A stretch of DNA of 64,000 nucleotides from NCBI RefSeq assembly GCF_025642155.1, contig NZ_CP106798.1, positions 2,356,001 to 2,420,000 on the forward strand, given 5' to 3'. The notes under the pieces are model-generated. The model saw only the letters and a list, made by a program, of their open reading frames with translations. It did no database searches and had not been told where the DNA came from. This DNA is from Streptomyces sp. HUAS 15-9 (GTDB lineage Bacteria > Actinomycetota > Actinomycetes > Streptomycetales > Streptomycetaceae). This document shows positions 1 through 8,385 of the stretch, piece after piece. The position numbers were made by a program, and so were the translations under genes. Every line of letters begins with the position of its first letter. Within the stretch, counting starts at the first letter, position 1.

Positions 1-486
1 TTCGGCAAGCGGGTCCAGGACGTGGCCAAGGCCATCGCGAACGCCGACGCGACGGCGCTGTCCCTCGCCCTGCGCGCGGGCACGGCGTCGGTGGAGGTCG
101 ACGGCGAGACGGTCGCCCTCGCCCCCGACGAGGTGATCATCACGGAGACCCCGCGCGAGGGCTGGTCGGTCGCCTCCGACTCCGGCGCCACGGTCGCCCT
201 CGACCTGGAGATCACCGAGGAGTTGCGGCAGGCGGGCCTCGCCCGTGACGCGATCCGGCTGATCCAGGAGGCCCGCAAGAACAGCGGCCTCGACGTGGCC
301 GACCGTATCGCGCTGCGCTGGACCTCCACGGACCCGGCGGTCATCGCGGCCCTGAGCGAGCACGCCGAACTGATCGCCGACGAGGTCCTGGCGACCGACT
401 TCGCCCAGGGCGAGGGGGACGACACCTACGGCGACCCGTTCACCGACGAAGGCCTGTCGCTCACCTTCCGCCTGCACAAGGCCTGA
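1..486 (+). CDS. ileS: Isoleucyl-tRNA synthetase, C-terminal fragment (5' end outside window)
   Basis: The frame is open from base 1 to the TGA at 484-486, giving the last 161 residues. The segment resembles the C-terminal region of the long actinobacterial class I IleRS, after the anticodon-binding helices: a beta-rich stretch followed by EITEELRQAGLARD and IRLIQEARKNSGLDVADRI, which is typical of IleRS and related ValRS/LeuRS C-termini. The enzyme charges tRNA-Ile in the cytoplasm. The HIGH and KMSKS motifs would lie upstream and cannot be checked. It is transcribed towards the minus-strand hypothetical gene at 554-1075. Identity rests on the C-terminal motif and on the position next to divIVA, where ileS lies in Streptomyces. 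Confidence 0.85.
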   Translation, partial: FGKRVQDVAKAIANADATALSLALRAGTASVEVDGETVALAPDEVIITETPREGWSVASDSGATVALDLEITEELRQAGLARDAIRLIQEARKNSGLDVADRIALRWTSTDPAVIAALSEHAELIADEVLATDFAQGEGDDTYGDPFTDEGLSLTFRLHKA

Positions 487-553
487 GCCACACACCTACT
501 CGGGGCCCGCTCCTCCCACGGGAGCCGGGCCCCGACCCATGTCGAACACACCT

Positions 554-1075
554 CTACCCGGGCCCCGGCCCACCCACCGGCACCGAGCCCCGGCCCATGT
601 CGGGCGCTCCCCCGCAGCACGGTGCGTCCAGACCCAGGGACTCCAGCAGCCGTCGGCGCGGGGGGCCGATCACATACACCGTGCCCTCCGCAAAATCGTT
701 CGGGCTGTCACCGATCTCGAAGCCGCCCGCGGTGAGGACTGCTCGGATCGCCTCCGTCATCGCCTTGTCGATGGCATTCATGTGCCCGAGCACCGGGTCA
801 TCGGACCGCTGCTCCATGGCACGGCGCATCGCGGCCACGCGCAGCACCGGGGCCGGGCGCCAGCTGACGTAGACGCCGCCCGCCTCGTCCGCTCCCGGGT
901 CGACCTCCACGACGGCGCCCGCTCCCACGGCCGGGTCCAGTCCGTGCGGTTCCACGGGCAGCCCCGCCGCCGCCAACTGCGTACGGGCCTCACTCGCCCA
1001 CGCCTCCCAGCGCCGCAGCGTCTCGGCGTCGGCCTGCCGGTCCCCGGCGAACTCCTGATCGTCCACGGTGCGCAC
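554..1075 (-). CDS. Hypothetical protein, 173 aa
   Basis: I do not recognise a family. The protein starts at a GTG (1073-1075) and has no signal peptide or membrane segment. A charged N-terminal half contains a tryptophan-rich helix (LRRWEAWASEARTQL), a middle part reads like a small alpha/beta domain (VYVSWRPAPVLRVAAMRRAME, then GGFEIGDSP and VYVIGPP), and the last 30 residues are Gly/Pro-rich and probably disordered. It lies downstream of divIVA on the same strand but is separated from it by a strong terminator hairpin (1113-1156), so it probably has its own promoter in 1076-1112 or depends on read-through. Codon use is ordinary for the window. Confidence 0.6.
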   Translation of the reverse strand: MRTVDDQEFAGDRQADAETLRRWEAWASEARTQLAAAGLPVEPHGLDPAVGAGAVVEVDPGADEAGGVYVSWRPAPVLRVAAMRRAMEQRSDDPVLGHMNAIDKAMTEAIRAVLTAGGFEIGDSPNDFAEGTVYVIGPPRRRLLESLGLDAPCCGGAPDMGRGSVPVGGPGPG

Positions 1076-1112
1076 GCTACAGCCCCCACCGACATCACCG
1101 TCAACACGCGTA

Positions 1113-1156
1113 AACAGGGCGGGGCCCCGGATCGAAATCCGGGGCCCCGCCCTGTT
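1113..1156 (-). terminator. Perfect 20-bp hairpin terminator after divIVA
   Basis: Bases 1113-1132 and 1137-1156 are exact reverse complements around a CGAA loop (1133-1136). The stem is almost entirely G/C, with A/T pairs at both ends. It lies 45 nt beyond the divIVA stop and before the next minus-strand gene, as expected for a factor-independent terminator of the division cluster, though the U-tract is weak, as is common in Streptomyces. Confidence 0.85.
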
Positions 1157-1200
1157 GAACGCCGCCGACGCCTAAGGCGTACTACTGACCGTGCCGGCCG

Positions 1201-2349
1201 TCAGTTGTCGTCCTCGTCGATCAGGAACCCGCGCATCGGCGAGGGAGCCTGGCCCATCGGGCCGGGGCCCTGCGGACGGACGGGAGCCATCGGCTGGGTC
1301 ATCGCCGGGGACATCTGCTGCTGGCCGCCGTAGGACGGGGCAGCGGGCGCCGGGGGGCCACCCATGGGCTGGTTGCCGCCGTAGGACGGGGCACTCGCGC
1401 CTGCCGGAGCCATGGAAGGCGCCGGGGACGGCGGGAGGGACGCCGCGGCCGGGGTGCGCGGCGGGGCGAGCGAGTCGTCGGCCTGGGTCTCCAGCTGGCG
1501 CAGCTGCGACTCCAGGTACGACTTCAGGCGCGTGCGGTACTCGCGCTCGAAGCCACGCAGGTCCTCGACCTTGCGCTCCAGCGTGGCGCGGGCGGACTCC
1601 AGGGAGCCCATCGCGACGCGGTGCTTCTCCTGCGCGTCCCGCTCCAGGGCGTCGGCCTTGGCACGGGCGTCACGCTCCAGACCCTCGGCGCGGCTGCGGG
1701 CCTCGCCGACGATCTTGTTCGCCTCGGAGCGGGCCTCGGCGATCGCCTGGTCGGCGGTCTGCTGGGCCAGCGAGAGGACACGGGCGGCGCTGTCGCCGCC
1801 GGGGCCCTGACCGGGGCCGCCCATGGGGCCGCCCATCGGACCGCCCATCTGCTGCATCGGGGGCTGACCGCCCATAGGACCGGGGCCCATGCCCTGGCCC
1901 ATACCCTGACCCATGCCGGGGCCCTGGCCCATCGGACCCTGGCCCATCGGACCGGGACCCTGCGGACCGCCCTGGCCACTGGGACCGGCCGGCAACTGCG
2001 GAGCACCGCTGGGCAGCTGGGGCGGGCCTCCCATGGGGCCGCCCATCTGCTGCTGCGGTGGGCCCGATATGCCGGCGGGCACCGGAGAGCCGGGACCTCG
2101 CATCCCCTGCTGAGGCATGCCGGGAGGCCCGTCCTGCTCCGGAGGCTTGCGCATGTTCTGCTGGTTCTGGGCAGCAGCACGCGTCGCCGCGGCCAGTTTG
2201 GCGCGCAGGTCCTCGTTCTCGCGAAGCAGTCGGGTCAGCTCGGCTTCGACCTCGTCGAGGAAGGCATCGACCTCGTCCTCGTCATAGCCTTCTCGGAGGC
2301 GGACGGTCGTGAACTGCTTGTTCCGCACGTCCTCGGGGGTCAACGGCAT
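1201..2349 (-). CDS. divIVA: DivIVA polar growth determinant (Wag31 type), 382 aa
   Basis: DivIVA binds curved membrane at hyphal tips and recruits the apical growth machinery; it is essential in Streptomyces (family knowledge). The N-terminal DivIVA domain (about residues 1-60) is clear: [13 protein letters not shown], then a heptad coiled coil with [19 protein letters not shown]. Residues about 65-190 are a low-complexity linker rich in Gly, Pro, Met and Gln with many MGQG and GGPM repeats. A second long coiled coil spans about 195-290 ([24 protein letters not shown]), followed by a Pro/Ala/Gly-rich tail ending in EDDN. This two-coiled-coil layout with a PQG-rich linker is the Streptomyces form. 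Downstream is a terminator; upstream at 53 nt lies the YggT gene. Confidence 0.97.
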   Translation of the reverse strand: MPLTPEDVRNKQFTTVRLREGYDEDEVDAFLDEVEAELTRLLRENEDLRAKLAAATRAAAQNQQNMRKPPEQDGPPGMPQQGMRGPGSPVPAGISGPPQQQMGGPMGGPPQLPSGAPQLPAGPSGQGGPQGPGPMGQGPMGQGPGMGQGMGQGMGPGPMGGQPPMQQMGGPMGGPMGGPGQGPGGDSAARVLSLAQQTADQAIAEARSEANKIVGEARSRAEGLERDARAKADALERDAQEKHRVAMGSLESARATLERKVEDLRGFEREYRTRLKSYLESQLRQLETQADDSLAPPRTPAAASLPPSPAPSMAPAGASAPSYGGNQPMGGPPAPAAPSYGGQQQMSPAMTQPMAPVRPQGPGPMGQAPSPMRGFLIDEDDN

Positions 2350-2401
2350 CTCTTCACCTCAACGTAGTCGTCGGCATCGGCAAGACGGTAGTTCACATCG
2401 C

Positions 2402-2686
2402 TCACAGCCGGCTCACGATCGAGATCAGGATGTAGACGATGATCATCAGTACGAAGAAGGACAGGTCGAGCGCCACGCCCCCGAGACGCAGCGGCGGAAT
2501 GAACCGCCGCAGAAGCTTGAGCGGTGGATCGGTGACAGTGTAGGTGGCCTCCAGAACGACCACCATCGCCTTGCCGGGTTGCCATGAGCGGGCGAACTGG
2601 AAGACATAGTCCATGACCAACCGGAAGATCAGCACGATGAGGAAGCACATCAGCGCGATGTAGATCACGTCCAGGAACACGCTCAT
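2402..2686 (-). CDS. YggT family membrane protein, 94 aa
   Basis: This is a small integral membrane protein with two hydrophobic segments (about residues 4-25 and 70-92) around a loop containing TDPPLKLLRRFIPPLRLGGVALDLS, the hallmark of the YggT/Ycf19 family. Members sit between sepF and divIVA in most Gram-positive division clusters. A biochemical role is not established; a part in membrane-linked division or osmotic functions has been suggested. It probably shares a transcript with sepF (48 nt upstream) and divIVA (52 nt downstream). Confidence 0.93.
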   Translation of the reverse strand: MSVFLDVIYIALMCFLIVLIFRLVMDYVFQFARSWQPGKAMVVVLEATYTVTDPPLKLLRRFIPPLRLGGVALDLSFFVLMIIVYILISIVSRL

Positions 2687-2734
2687 GATCCGTGCTTCCC
2701 TCTCCCCTGTTCCATGCGACGACCGGTCTGTGTC

Positions 2735-3376
2735 TCAGCTCTGGTTGAAGAACCCGCCCTCTGCGATGCGGGCCTTGTCCTCCGCCGTGACATCGACGTT
2801 AGCAGGCGACAACAGGAACACCTTCTGCGTCACCCGCTCGATGCTGCCGTGAAGACCAAACACCAAACCAGCCGCAAAGTCGACAAGTCGCTTCGCGTCT
2901 GTGTCGTCCATCTCAGTCAGATTCATGATCACCGGGGTGCCCTCACGGAAGTGTTCCCCGATGGTACGGGCCTCGTTGTAGGTCCGGGGGTGCAGTGTGG
3001 TGATCCGGTACGGCTCTCGTTCCGACACGACCTTGGGCATGATCACCGGTGCGTTCTTCTCCAGGGACTGACGTTCTTGTGTGATGGACGCCACGGGCGC
3101 GATCCGCGCGGGGCGCCCGGATTCCGCGGGCAGCGAAGCGGCGTGGGACACCGGTTCACGTTGCGCGGGCGGCTGCACCACTCGCACCGCTTCGTCCCTT
3201 TGGGACTGATGTGCGGCGTGTGACTGATGTGACGGCTCATGCCGCCGGTGGTCCCGCTCGGGCTCCGGGTCCAGTTCGGGCTCGAAGTCGTCGTCGGGGT
3301 CGAATCCGCGGCCGTCGTACCCATCGTCCTCCACGAGGCCGAGGTAGACCGCCATCTTGCGCATCGCGCCGGCCAT
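2735..3376 (-). CDS. sepF: SepF cell division protein, 213 aa
   Basis: SepF polymerises into rings, binds the FtsZ C-terminal tail and tethers it to the membrane; actinobacteria lack FtsA and rely on it. The start chosen is the ATG at 3374-3376 ([17 protein letters not shown]), with GGAGGA 6-8 nt upstream; the open frame continues further upstream but without SepF similarity. Residues 1-12 form the short amphipathic membrane anchor, about 15-115 an acidic then His/Gln/Arg-rich linker, and about 120-205 the conserved core ([29 protein letters not shown], then [10 protein letters not shown]). The length of 213 aa is the usual Streptomyces size. It lies downstream of the yggS-like gene in the division cluster. 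Confidence 0.95.
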   Translation of the reverse strand: MAGAMRKMAVYLGLVEDDGYDGRGFDPDDDFEPELDPEPERDHRRHEPSHQSHAAHQSQRDEAVRVVQPPAQREPVSHAASLPAESGRPARIAPVASITQERQSLEKNAPVIMPKVVSEREPYRITTLHPRTYNEARTIGEHFREGTPVIMNLTEMDDTDAKRLVDFAAGLVFGLHGSIERVTQKVFLLSPANVDVTAEDKARIAEGGFFNQS

Positions 3377-3398
3377 GCTCTGAGTCCTCCGCTCTGTG

Positions 3399-3435
3399 GT
3401 GGATCGGCTGACGACTGCCAAGTCCTGCGATCCAC
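3399..3435 (-). promoter_or_regulatory. Inverted repeat in the sepF leader
   Basis: GTGGATCG (3399-3406) and CGATCCAC (3428-3435) are exact reverse complements separated by 21 nt, just upstream of the sepF ribosome-binding site in the 127-nt gap after yggS. On the minus strand a TATGGT hexamer lies further upstream (about 3468-3473), so sepF may have its own promoter with this repeat in the leader. The function is unknown. Confidence 0.35.
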
Positions 3436-3503
3436 GAGGTCGTTGTGCCCGCCTTCGGCGGCATTGACCATATTTTCTGCTGTGGTCCGACTTCCTGGCG
3501 ACG

Positions 3504-4223
3504 TTACCCGAGGCTGGGGCGGACTCCGAGCACCGCAGTGCCGACGCGCACATGTGTCGCCCCGGCCGCCACGGCCTCCTCGAGGTCCGCACTCATCCCT
3601 GCAGAGACCATGTTCGCAGCCGGATGGGCTCGGCGCAGGTCAGTCGACAAATCCATCAACCGCTCGAACGCCGCCTGTTGACGCCCCGCGTATGCGCCGG
3701 TGAGCGGAGCGACGGTCATCAGTCCGTCGAGCCGCAGACCTGGAGCACGGGCGACCAGGTCGGCCAACTCTTCGATTCCGCCGGGCGCCACACCACCGCG
3801 CTCGCCCCGGCCGGCCGCGCCCGCGTCCAGCGCGACCTGGATGAGGCACCCCACCTCGCGCCCGGCCCGCTCGGCCTCGTTCGACAGAGCCGTGACGAGC
3901 CGGGAACGGTCGACGGACTGCACGACATCCGCGTAACCGACCACGGATCGCACCTTGTTGGTCTGCAATTGCCCGACAAAGTGCCAATTAAGAGGCAGAT
4001 CCGAACAGGCGGCGGCCTTGGGGGCCGCGTCCTGGTCGCGGTTCTCGGCCACATGGCGCACACCGAGTTCCGACAGCATTCGTACATCGCTCGCCGGATA
4101 GGTCTTGGTGACCACGATCAGGGTCACCTCTTCCCGCTTGCGCCCGGCGGCCGCGCACGCGGCGGCGATGCGTTCCTCCACCTTCGCCAGGTTTCGGGCG
4201 AGTTCAGTCTTACGGTCCGTCAT
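3504..4223 (-). CDS. YggS/YlmE family PLP-binding protein, 239 aa
   Basis: This is a TIM-barrel fold type III PLP protein of the COG0325 (PLPBP) family, which carries PLP and influences PLP and amino-acid homeostasis without known enzymatic turnover. The PLP lysine is in VVTKTY (K40). Other family signatures are [11 protein letters not shown], the GLMT segment and the C-terminal [26 protein letters not shown], whose backbone binds the PLP phosphate. The family often reads SMGMS at this site, so SAGMS is a normal variant. It starts at ATG 4221-4223, 6 nt after the stop of the laccase-domain gene. Position between ftsZ and sepF is conserved across Gram-positives (ylmE). Confidence 0.94.
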   Translation of the reverse strand: MTDRKTELARNLAKVEERIAAACAAAGRKREEVTLIVVTKTYPASDVRMLSELGVRHVAENRDQDAAPKAAACSDLPLNWHFVGQLQTNKVRSVVGYADVVQSVDRSRLVTALSNEAERAGREVGCLIQVALDAGAAGRGERGGVAPGGIEELADLVARAPGLRLDGLMTVAPLTGAYAGRQQAAFERLMDLSTDLRRAHPAANMVSAGMSADLEEAVAAGATHVRVGTAVLGVRPSLG

Positions 4224-4229
4224 GCCCCA

Positions 4230-4961
4230 TCAGTCCAGCCACACATAGCCCGCGAGCCGTCCGGTGGTGCGGTCGCGACGGTACGAGAAGTGGTCGCCCG
4301 ACTCGAGCGTGCACACCGGCGACTGCTCCCGGTCGTGCACCCCGAGCCGTTCGAGCTGCGCGTGCACTCCGGCGCTCACATCGACCGCCGGTGTGCCCCA
4401 GCTCGTCTCGGAGTGCGCCGCCGGTTCGACGGCGGCGACCTCGGCGCGCATCGCCTCCGGTACTTCGTAGCACCGGCCGCAGACGGCGGGCCCGGTACGG
4501 GCGACGATCCGGGACGGCTCGGCGCCGAGCTCCACCATGGCCCGTACGGCGGCGGGGACGACCCCGGCGACCATCCCGGGCCGGCCCGCGTGGGCCGCGG
4601 CGGCGATCCCGGCGACCGGATCGGCGAGCAGGACCGGCACGCAGTCGGCGGTGAGCACGGCCAGGGCGAGTCCGCGGCGGGCGGTGACGACCGCGTCGAC
4701 CGGGGGGATCTCGGCGGCGGGGCCCCAGGGTCCGTCCACCACGGCCACGTCCGCGCCGTGCACCTGGTTCATCCAGACCACTCGGCCCGGGTCGATCCCC
4801 AGGGAGCCGGCCGCGCGTTCGCGGTTGGCCCGGACGGCGGCGGGGTCGTCGCCGACCGCCCCGCCGAGGTTGAGCTCTTCGTACGGAACGGCGCTCACCC
4901 CGCCCCACCTGTCGGTGAAGGCGAAGTGCGCGCCGTTCACGGTGTCGCGCTGTCCTATCAC
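4230..4961 (-). CDS. pgeF: PgeF/YlmD family laccase-domain protein (purine nucleoside hydrolysis/phosphorolysis or peptidoglycan editing), 243 aa
   Basis: The protein belongs to the multicopper-polyphenol-oxidase (DUF152) family. Members have been shown to be purine nucleoside phosphorylases/adenosine deaminases, and in E. coli YfiH acts as a peptidoglycan editing factor. Zn-site residues are visible in NQVHGADV (His), [12 protein letters not shown] (Cys) and [10 protein letters not shown] (His), followed by [12 protein letters not shown]. The start overlaps the ftsZ stop by 4 nt (ATGA, 4958-4961), so translation is coupled to ftsZ. The length is standard. Which of the reported activities applies here cannot be told from sequence. 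Confidence 0.92.
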   Translation of the reverse strand: MIGQRDTVNGAHFAFTDRWGGVSAVPYEELNLGGAVGDDPAAVRANRERAAGSLGIDPGRVVWMNQVHGADVAVVDGPWGPAAEIPPVDAVVTARRGLALAVLTADCVPVLLADPVAGIAAAAHAGRPGMVAGVVPAAVRAMVELGAEPSRIVARTGPAVCGRCYEVPEAMRAEVAAVEPAAHSETSWGTPAVDVSAGVHAQLERLGVHDREQSPVCTLESGDHFSYRRDRTTGRLAGYVWLD

Positions 4962-6157
4962 TTCAGGAAGTCCGGCACGTCCAGTTCCTCGGCCGCACTG
5001 TCCGCGTAGGTCCGCGGCGCCGGTGTGATCGGCGGGACGGCCGGGGTCTCGTTCACCGGAACGGGGGCGGGCTCCGGCTCCTCCTTCGGGGTCACGCTGC
5101 CGAGCGAACCGAAGGACGGGCGGCTCTCGGGCTGTCGTACCGGAGCGGGCTCGTCACGACGGGCGGCGGCCGAGGCCGAGCCGAGGACATTGTCCCGGCG
5201 GGCCGGCGGCTGGCCGCCGTCGAAGCCGGCCGCGATCACGGTGACCCGGACCTCGTCACCGAGGGCGTCGTCGATGACCGCGCCGAAGATGATGTTGGCC
5301 TCGGGGTGGGCGGCCTCGCTGACCAGCTGCGCGGCCTCGTTGATCTCGAACAGGCCGAGGTCGGAGCCGCCGGAGATGGACAGCAGCACGCCCCGCGCGC
5401 CGTCGATGGAGGCCTCGAGCAGCGGCGAGGAGATCGCCATCTCGGCCGCGGCCACCGCGCGGTCGTCGCCGCGGGCCGAGCCGATGCCCATCAGGGCGGA
5501 GCCGGCCTCGGACATGACCGACTTGACGTCGGCGAAGTCGAGGTTGATCAGGCCGGGGGTGGTGATGAGGTCGGTGATGCCCTGGACACCGGAGAGCAGA
5601 ACCTGGTCGGCCGACTTGAAGGCGTCGAGCACCGAGACCTGTCGGTCCGAGATGGACAGCAGCCGGTCGTTCGGGATGACGATGAGGGTGTCGACCTCTT
5701 CGCGGAGCTCGGCGATGCCGTCCTCGGCCTGGTTCGCCCGGCGCCGCCCCTCGAAGGTGAACGGGCGCGTGACCACGCCGATGGTGAGGGCACCCAGGGA
5801 GCGCGCGATGTTGGCCACGACGGGCGCGCCGCCGGTGCCGGTGCCGCCGCCTTCACCGGCCGTCACGAAGACCATGTCGGCCCCCTTGAGGACCTCCTCG
5901 ATCTCCTCGCGGTGGTCCTCGGCGGCCTTGCGGCCGACGGCCGGGTTGGCTCCGGCTCCGAGTCCGCGCGTCAGTTCGCGGCCGACGTCGAGCTTGACGT
6001 CGGCGTCGCTCATCAACAGCGCCTGCGCGTCGGTGTTGATGGCGATGAACTCGACACCCTTGAGACCGACCTCGATCATCCGGTTGATGGCATTGACACC
6101 ACCGCCGCCGACACCGATGACCTTGATGACTGCGAGGTAGTTCTGCGGTGCTGCCAC
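4958..6157 (-). CDS. ftsZ: FtsZ tubulin-like division GTPase, 399 aa
   Basis: FtsZ forms the Z-ring, or in sporulating hyphae the Z-ladder. It starts at GTG (6155-6157), with GAGAGG about 8 nt upstream. GTP-binding motifs are [13 protein letters not shown] (about 15-27) and the tubulin signature GGGTGTGG (103-110); the catalytic T7 loop is [11 protein letters not shown] (about 204-214). After about residue 316 comes a Pro/Glu-rich linker, and the protein ends in DVPDFLK, the conserved C-terminal peptide that binds SepF and FtsW. The preceding 279-nt non-coding region holds its own promoters, consistent with the multi-promoter, developmentally controlled ftsZ of Streptomyces. Confidence 0.98.
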   Translation of the reverse strand: MAAPQNYLAVIKVIGVGGGGVNAINRMIEVGLKGVEFIAINTDAQALLMSDADVKLDVGRELTRGLGAGANPAVGRKAAEDHREEIEEVLKGADMVFVTAGEGGGTGTGGAPVVANIARSLGALTIGVVTRPFTFEGRRRANQAEDGIAELREEVDTLIVIPNDRLLSISDRQVSVLDAFKSADQVLLSGVQGITDLITTPGLINLDFADVKSVMSEAGSALMGIGSARGDDRAVAAAEMAISSPLLEASIDGARGVLLSISGGSDLGLFEINEAAQLVSEAAHPEANIIFGAVIDDALGDEVRVTVIAAGFDGGQPPARRDNVLGSASAAARRDEPAPVRQPESRPSFGSLGSVTPKEEPEPAPVPVNETPAVPPITPAPRTYADSAAEELDVPDFLK

Positions 6158-6436
6158 GTCGAAGGCCTCTCGCCTCGAATTACGTTGCCGTCGTCTCGCG
6201 GGTCCGCCGCGCTCCGCCGACTGATGCCGAATGGGACGGTCCGAGCGCCGACCCGAACCCTAACGCTGAAGTTTAGGGTTACCAGTGTTTCCGTTCCTTG
6301 GAGTCTTCTGAACAGGACACTAAGTCGACAAGTGGCGCACGTTCAACGAACACGCCGAACCTCCCGTTTTTCTTTTCACCCTATGTGATCAGGCATAGCG
6401 GTGCCCAACCAGGGTGCTGGCCTGCGCTGATGTGCG
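6158..6436 (-). promoter_or_regulatory. ftsZ upstream region with hairpin, candidate promoters and a WhiA-like GACAC
   Basis: This 279-nt gap between ftsQ and ftsZ has no gene. It is clearly lower in GC than the flanks. On the minus strand, TAGGGT hexamers occur at 6378-6383 (with TTGGGC at 6403-6408, spacing 19) and 6257-6262; both could be -10 elements. AACCCTAA (6256-6263) and TTAGGGTT (6273-6280) form an exact 8-bp inverted repeat around a 9-nt loop. GACAC, the core of the WhiA recognition sequence, lies at 6316-6320. S. coelicolor ftsZ is known to have several promoters here, one induced in sporulation; assigning them individually is inference. Confidence 0.6.
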
Positions 6437-7231
6437 TCAACTCCCCGCTGACGCAGGGGCGGTGGGAACACTGACATCGAAGTGCCGTGCGCCGGGCGAG
6501 GCTTTCATCAGGGCGGCAAGGGTGCGGGCCTTGGCGCGGCCGCTCTCGGAACTGCCCCAGGCGACCGTCCGGCCCCCGGTCAACTCCAGCGAGATGTCGT
6601 CGTAGGAACGGACCTTGACGACCCGGGTGTCGCGCGCGACGGCGGCCGGGATGTCGCCTGCGACCCGGACCGCCTCCCGCACGAGCCGGTCCGGCCCGAA
6701 TCGCCGCAGGCTCGCGGTGGCCGAACCCCGCCGAGGCGCCTTCAATTCCAGCGTCGGAACGCCTTTCGGCGCCTGCGAAACCGTGGCGAAACGGACACCT
6801 TCGTCGTCCACTTCGGCAAACTTTCCGGCCTTTTGGACAAGCAGGACCGGAGTACGCTCGGTCACTTTCAGCCCGATTCCCCGGGGCCAGGAACGGACCA
6901 CATCAACCGTGTCAATTCGGGGCAATTTCTTGCGGAGTCGAGCCCCGATCGCATCGGTGTCGACCGAAATCAGCGGCTCCCCGACCGGCACATCGGCGGC
7001 CTCGCGCACCCGTGCGGGCGTCAGGACCCGGGTCCCGGAGACCGACACATGCTGCACGCGCAGCCACTGCGAGCCGTACAACAGCCAGACGGAACCGGCA
7101 CCGAGGAGCACGACGACAACCGCCAGGATGACGATCGTACGAACGCGGGGATTCCTCAATCGCCGGACGAGCGGCGGGCCGGACGACTCCTGCTGGCGTT
7201 CACCACGCTCGGTGGTGGTCGGTCCGGCCAC
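6437..7231 (-). CDS. ftsQ: FtsQ/DivIB division protein, 264 aa
   Basis: This bitopic membrane protein belongs to the FtsQ-FtsL-DivIC complex that activates septal peptidoglycan synthesis. It starts at GTG 7229-7231. A cytoplasmic N-terminus of about 30 residues precedes one membrane helix (about 32-53, TIVILAVVVVLLGAGSVWLLY), then a POTRA domain (about 56-125: VQHVSVSGTRVLTPARVREAADV) and a beta domain with VKVTERTPV-type residues (LKVTERTPVLLVQKAGKFAEVDDEGV). This is the canonical FtsQ order. Spacing to murG is 56 nt. Confidence 0.95.
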   Translation of the reverse strand: MAGPTTTERGERQQESSGPPLVRRLRNPRVRTIVILAVVVVLLGAGSVWLLYGSQWLRVQHVSVSGTRVLTPARVREAADVPVGEPLISVDTDAIGARLRKKLPRIDTVDVVRSWPRGIGLKVTERTPVLLVQKAGKFAEVDDEGVRFATVSQAPKGVPTLELKAPRRGSATASLRRFGPDRLVREAVRVAGDIPAAVARDTRVVKVRSYDDISLELTGGRTVAWGSSESGRAKARTLAALMKASPGARHFDVSVPTAPASAGS

Positions 7232-7287
7232 GCGCGCGCTCCTTCCACAGCTCGGCTGCCCTCCGGCGCGCCCCTTACTCGCCGATG

Positions 7288-8379
7288 CTAACGACGGTGC
7301 GCGGCGATCGCCTCGTACACCATGCCGACGAGCAGGTCGTCGGCATCCCGGCGGCCGAACTCACCGGCGGCGCGGGACATCTCGTACAACCGGTGCGGAT
7401 CGGCGAGCACGGGCAGGACGTTGTGCTGGACCCACTCGGGGGTCAGCTCCGCGTCGTCGACCAGCAGTCCGCCTCCGGCCTTGACCACCGGCTGGGCGTT
7501 GAGCCGCTGTTCGCCGTTGCCGATGGGCAGCGGGACATAGGCGGCCGGGAGTCCGACAGCGGAGAGCTCGGCGACGGTCATCGCGCCCGCGCGGCAGAGC
7601 ATCATGTCGGCCGCGGCGTACGCGAGGTCCATCCGGTCCAGATAACTTACCGGGATGTACGGGGGCATACCCGGCATCTGCTGCACGTGCGGCAGTTCGT
7701 TCTTCGGGCCGACCGCGTGCAGGATCTGGATGCCGGCCTGCTGGAGCCAGGGGGCGACCTGCTGGACCACCTCGTTGAGCCGGCGGGCGCCCTGCGAGCC
7801 GCCGGAGACGAGCAGTGTGGGCAGGTTCGGGTCCAGGCCGAAGCGGGCGCGGGCCTCGGGACGCACGGCCGCGCGGTCCAGCGTGGCGATGGAGCGGCGC
7901 AGCGGGATGCCGATGTAGCGGGAATTGCGCAGCTTGCTGTCCGGCGTGGAGACGGCGACCTGCGCCGCGTACCGGGAGCCGATCTTGTTGGCGAGTCCGG
8001 GCCGGGCGTTGGCCTCGTGGATCACGATCGGCACACCGAGGCGCTTGGCGGCGAGATAGCCGGGCAGGGCCACGTAGCCGCCGAAGCCGACCACGCAGTC
8101 GGCCTTGGTGCGCTCCAGGATCTGCTCGGTCGCCTTGATCGTGCCGCGCAGCCGGCCCGGGACGGTGATCAGCTCCGGAGTGGGCTTGCGCGGCAGCGGC
8201 ACCGCCGGGATCAGCGCGAGCTCGTAGCCGCGCTCGGGCACGAGCCTGGTCTCCAGGCCGCGCTCAGTGCCCAGGGCCGTGATCCCCACGGTGGGGTCCT
8301 GCCTGCGCAGGGCGTCCGCGAGGGCGAGCGCGGGCTCGATGTGGCCGGCGGTCCCCCCACCGGCGAGTACGACATGCAC
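7288..8379 (-). CDS. murG: MurG lipid II synthase (UDP-GlcNAc transferase), 363 aa
   Basis: MurG adds GlcNAc to undecaprenyl-PP-MurNAc-pentapeptide at the inner membrane face. Motifs are the N-terminal GGGTAGHIEPALALADAL (GT-B, lipid-acceptor loop), GFGGYVALP with HEANARPGLAN, the second glycine loop GGSQGARRLNE, and the UDP-GlcNAc-binding CRAGAMTVAELSAVGLPAAYVPLP. It starts at GTG 8377-8379 with GGTGA 6 nt upstream and follows the ftsW stop by 6 nt. The length is standard. Confidence 0.97.
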   Translation of the reverse strand: MHVVLAGGGTAGHIEPALALADALRRQDPTVGITALGTERGLETRLVPERGYELALIPAVPLPRKPTPELITVPGRLRGTIKATEQILERTKADCVVGFGGYVALPGYLAAKRLGVPIVIHEANARPGLANKIGSRYAAQVAVSTPDSKLRNSRYIGIPLRRSIATLDRAAVRPEARARFGLDPNLPTLLVSGGSQGARRLNEVVQQVAPWLQQAGIQILHAVGPKNELPHVQQMPGMPPYIPVSYLDRMDLAYAAADMMLCRAGAMTVAELSAVGLPAAYVPLPIGNGEQRLNAQPVVKAGGGLLVDDAELTPEWVQHNVLPVLADPHRLYEMSRAAGEFGRRDADDLLVGMVYEAIAAHRR

Positions 8380-8385
8380 CGAAAT

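Noticed and set aside
5025..6388. Plus-strand open frames over ftsZ
   Set aside because: Antisense shadows of ftsZ; Ser/Arg-rich or Gly/Asp-rich without domains.
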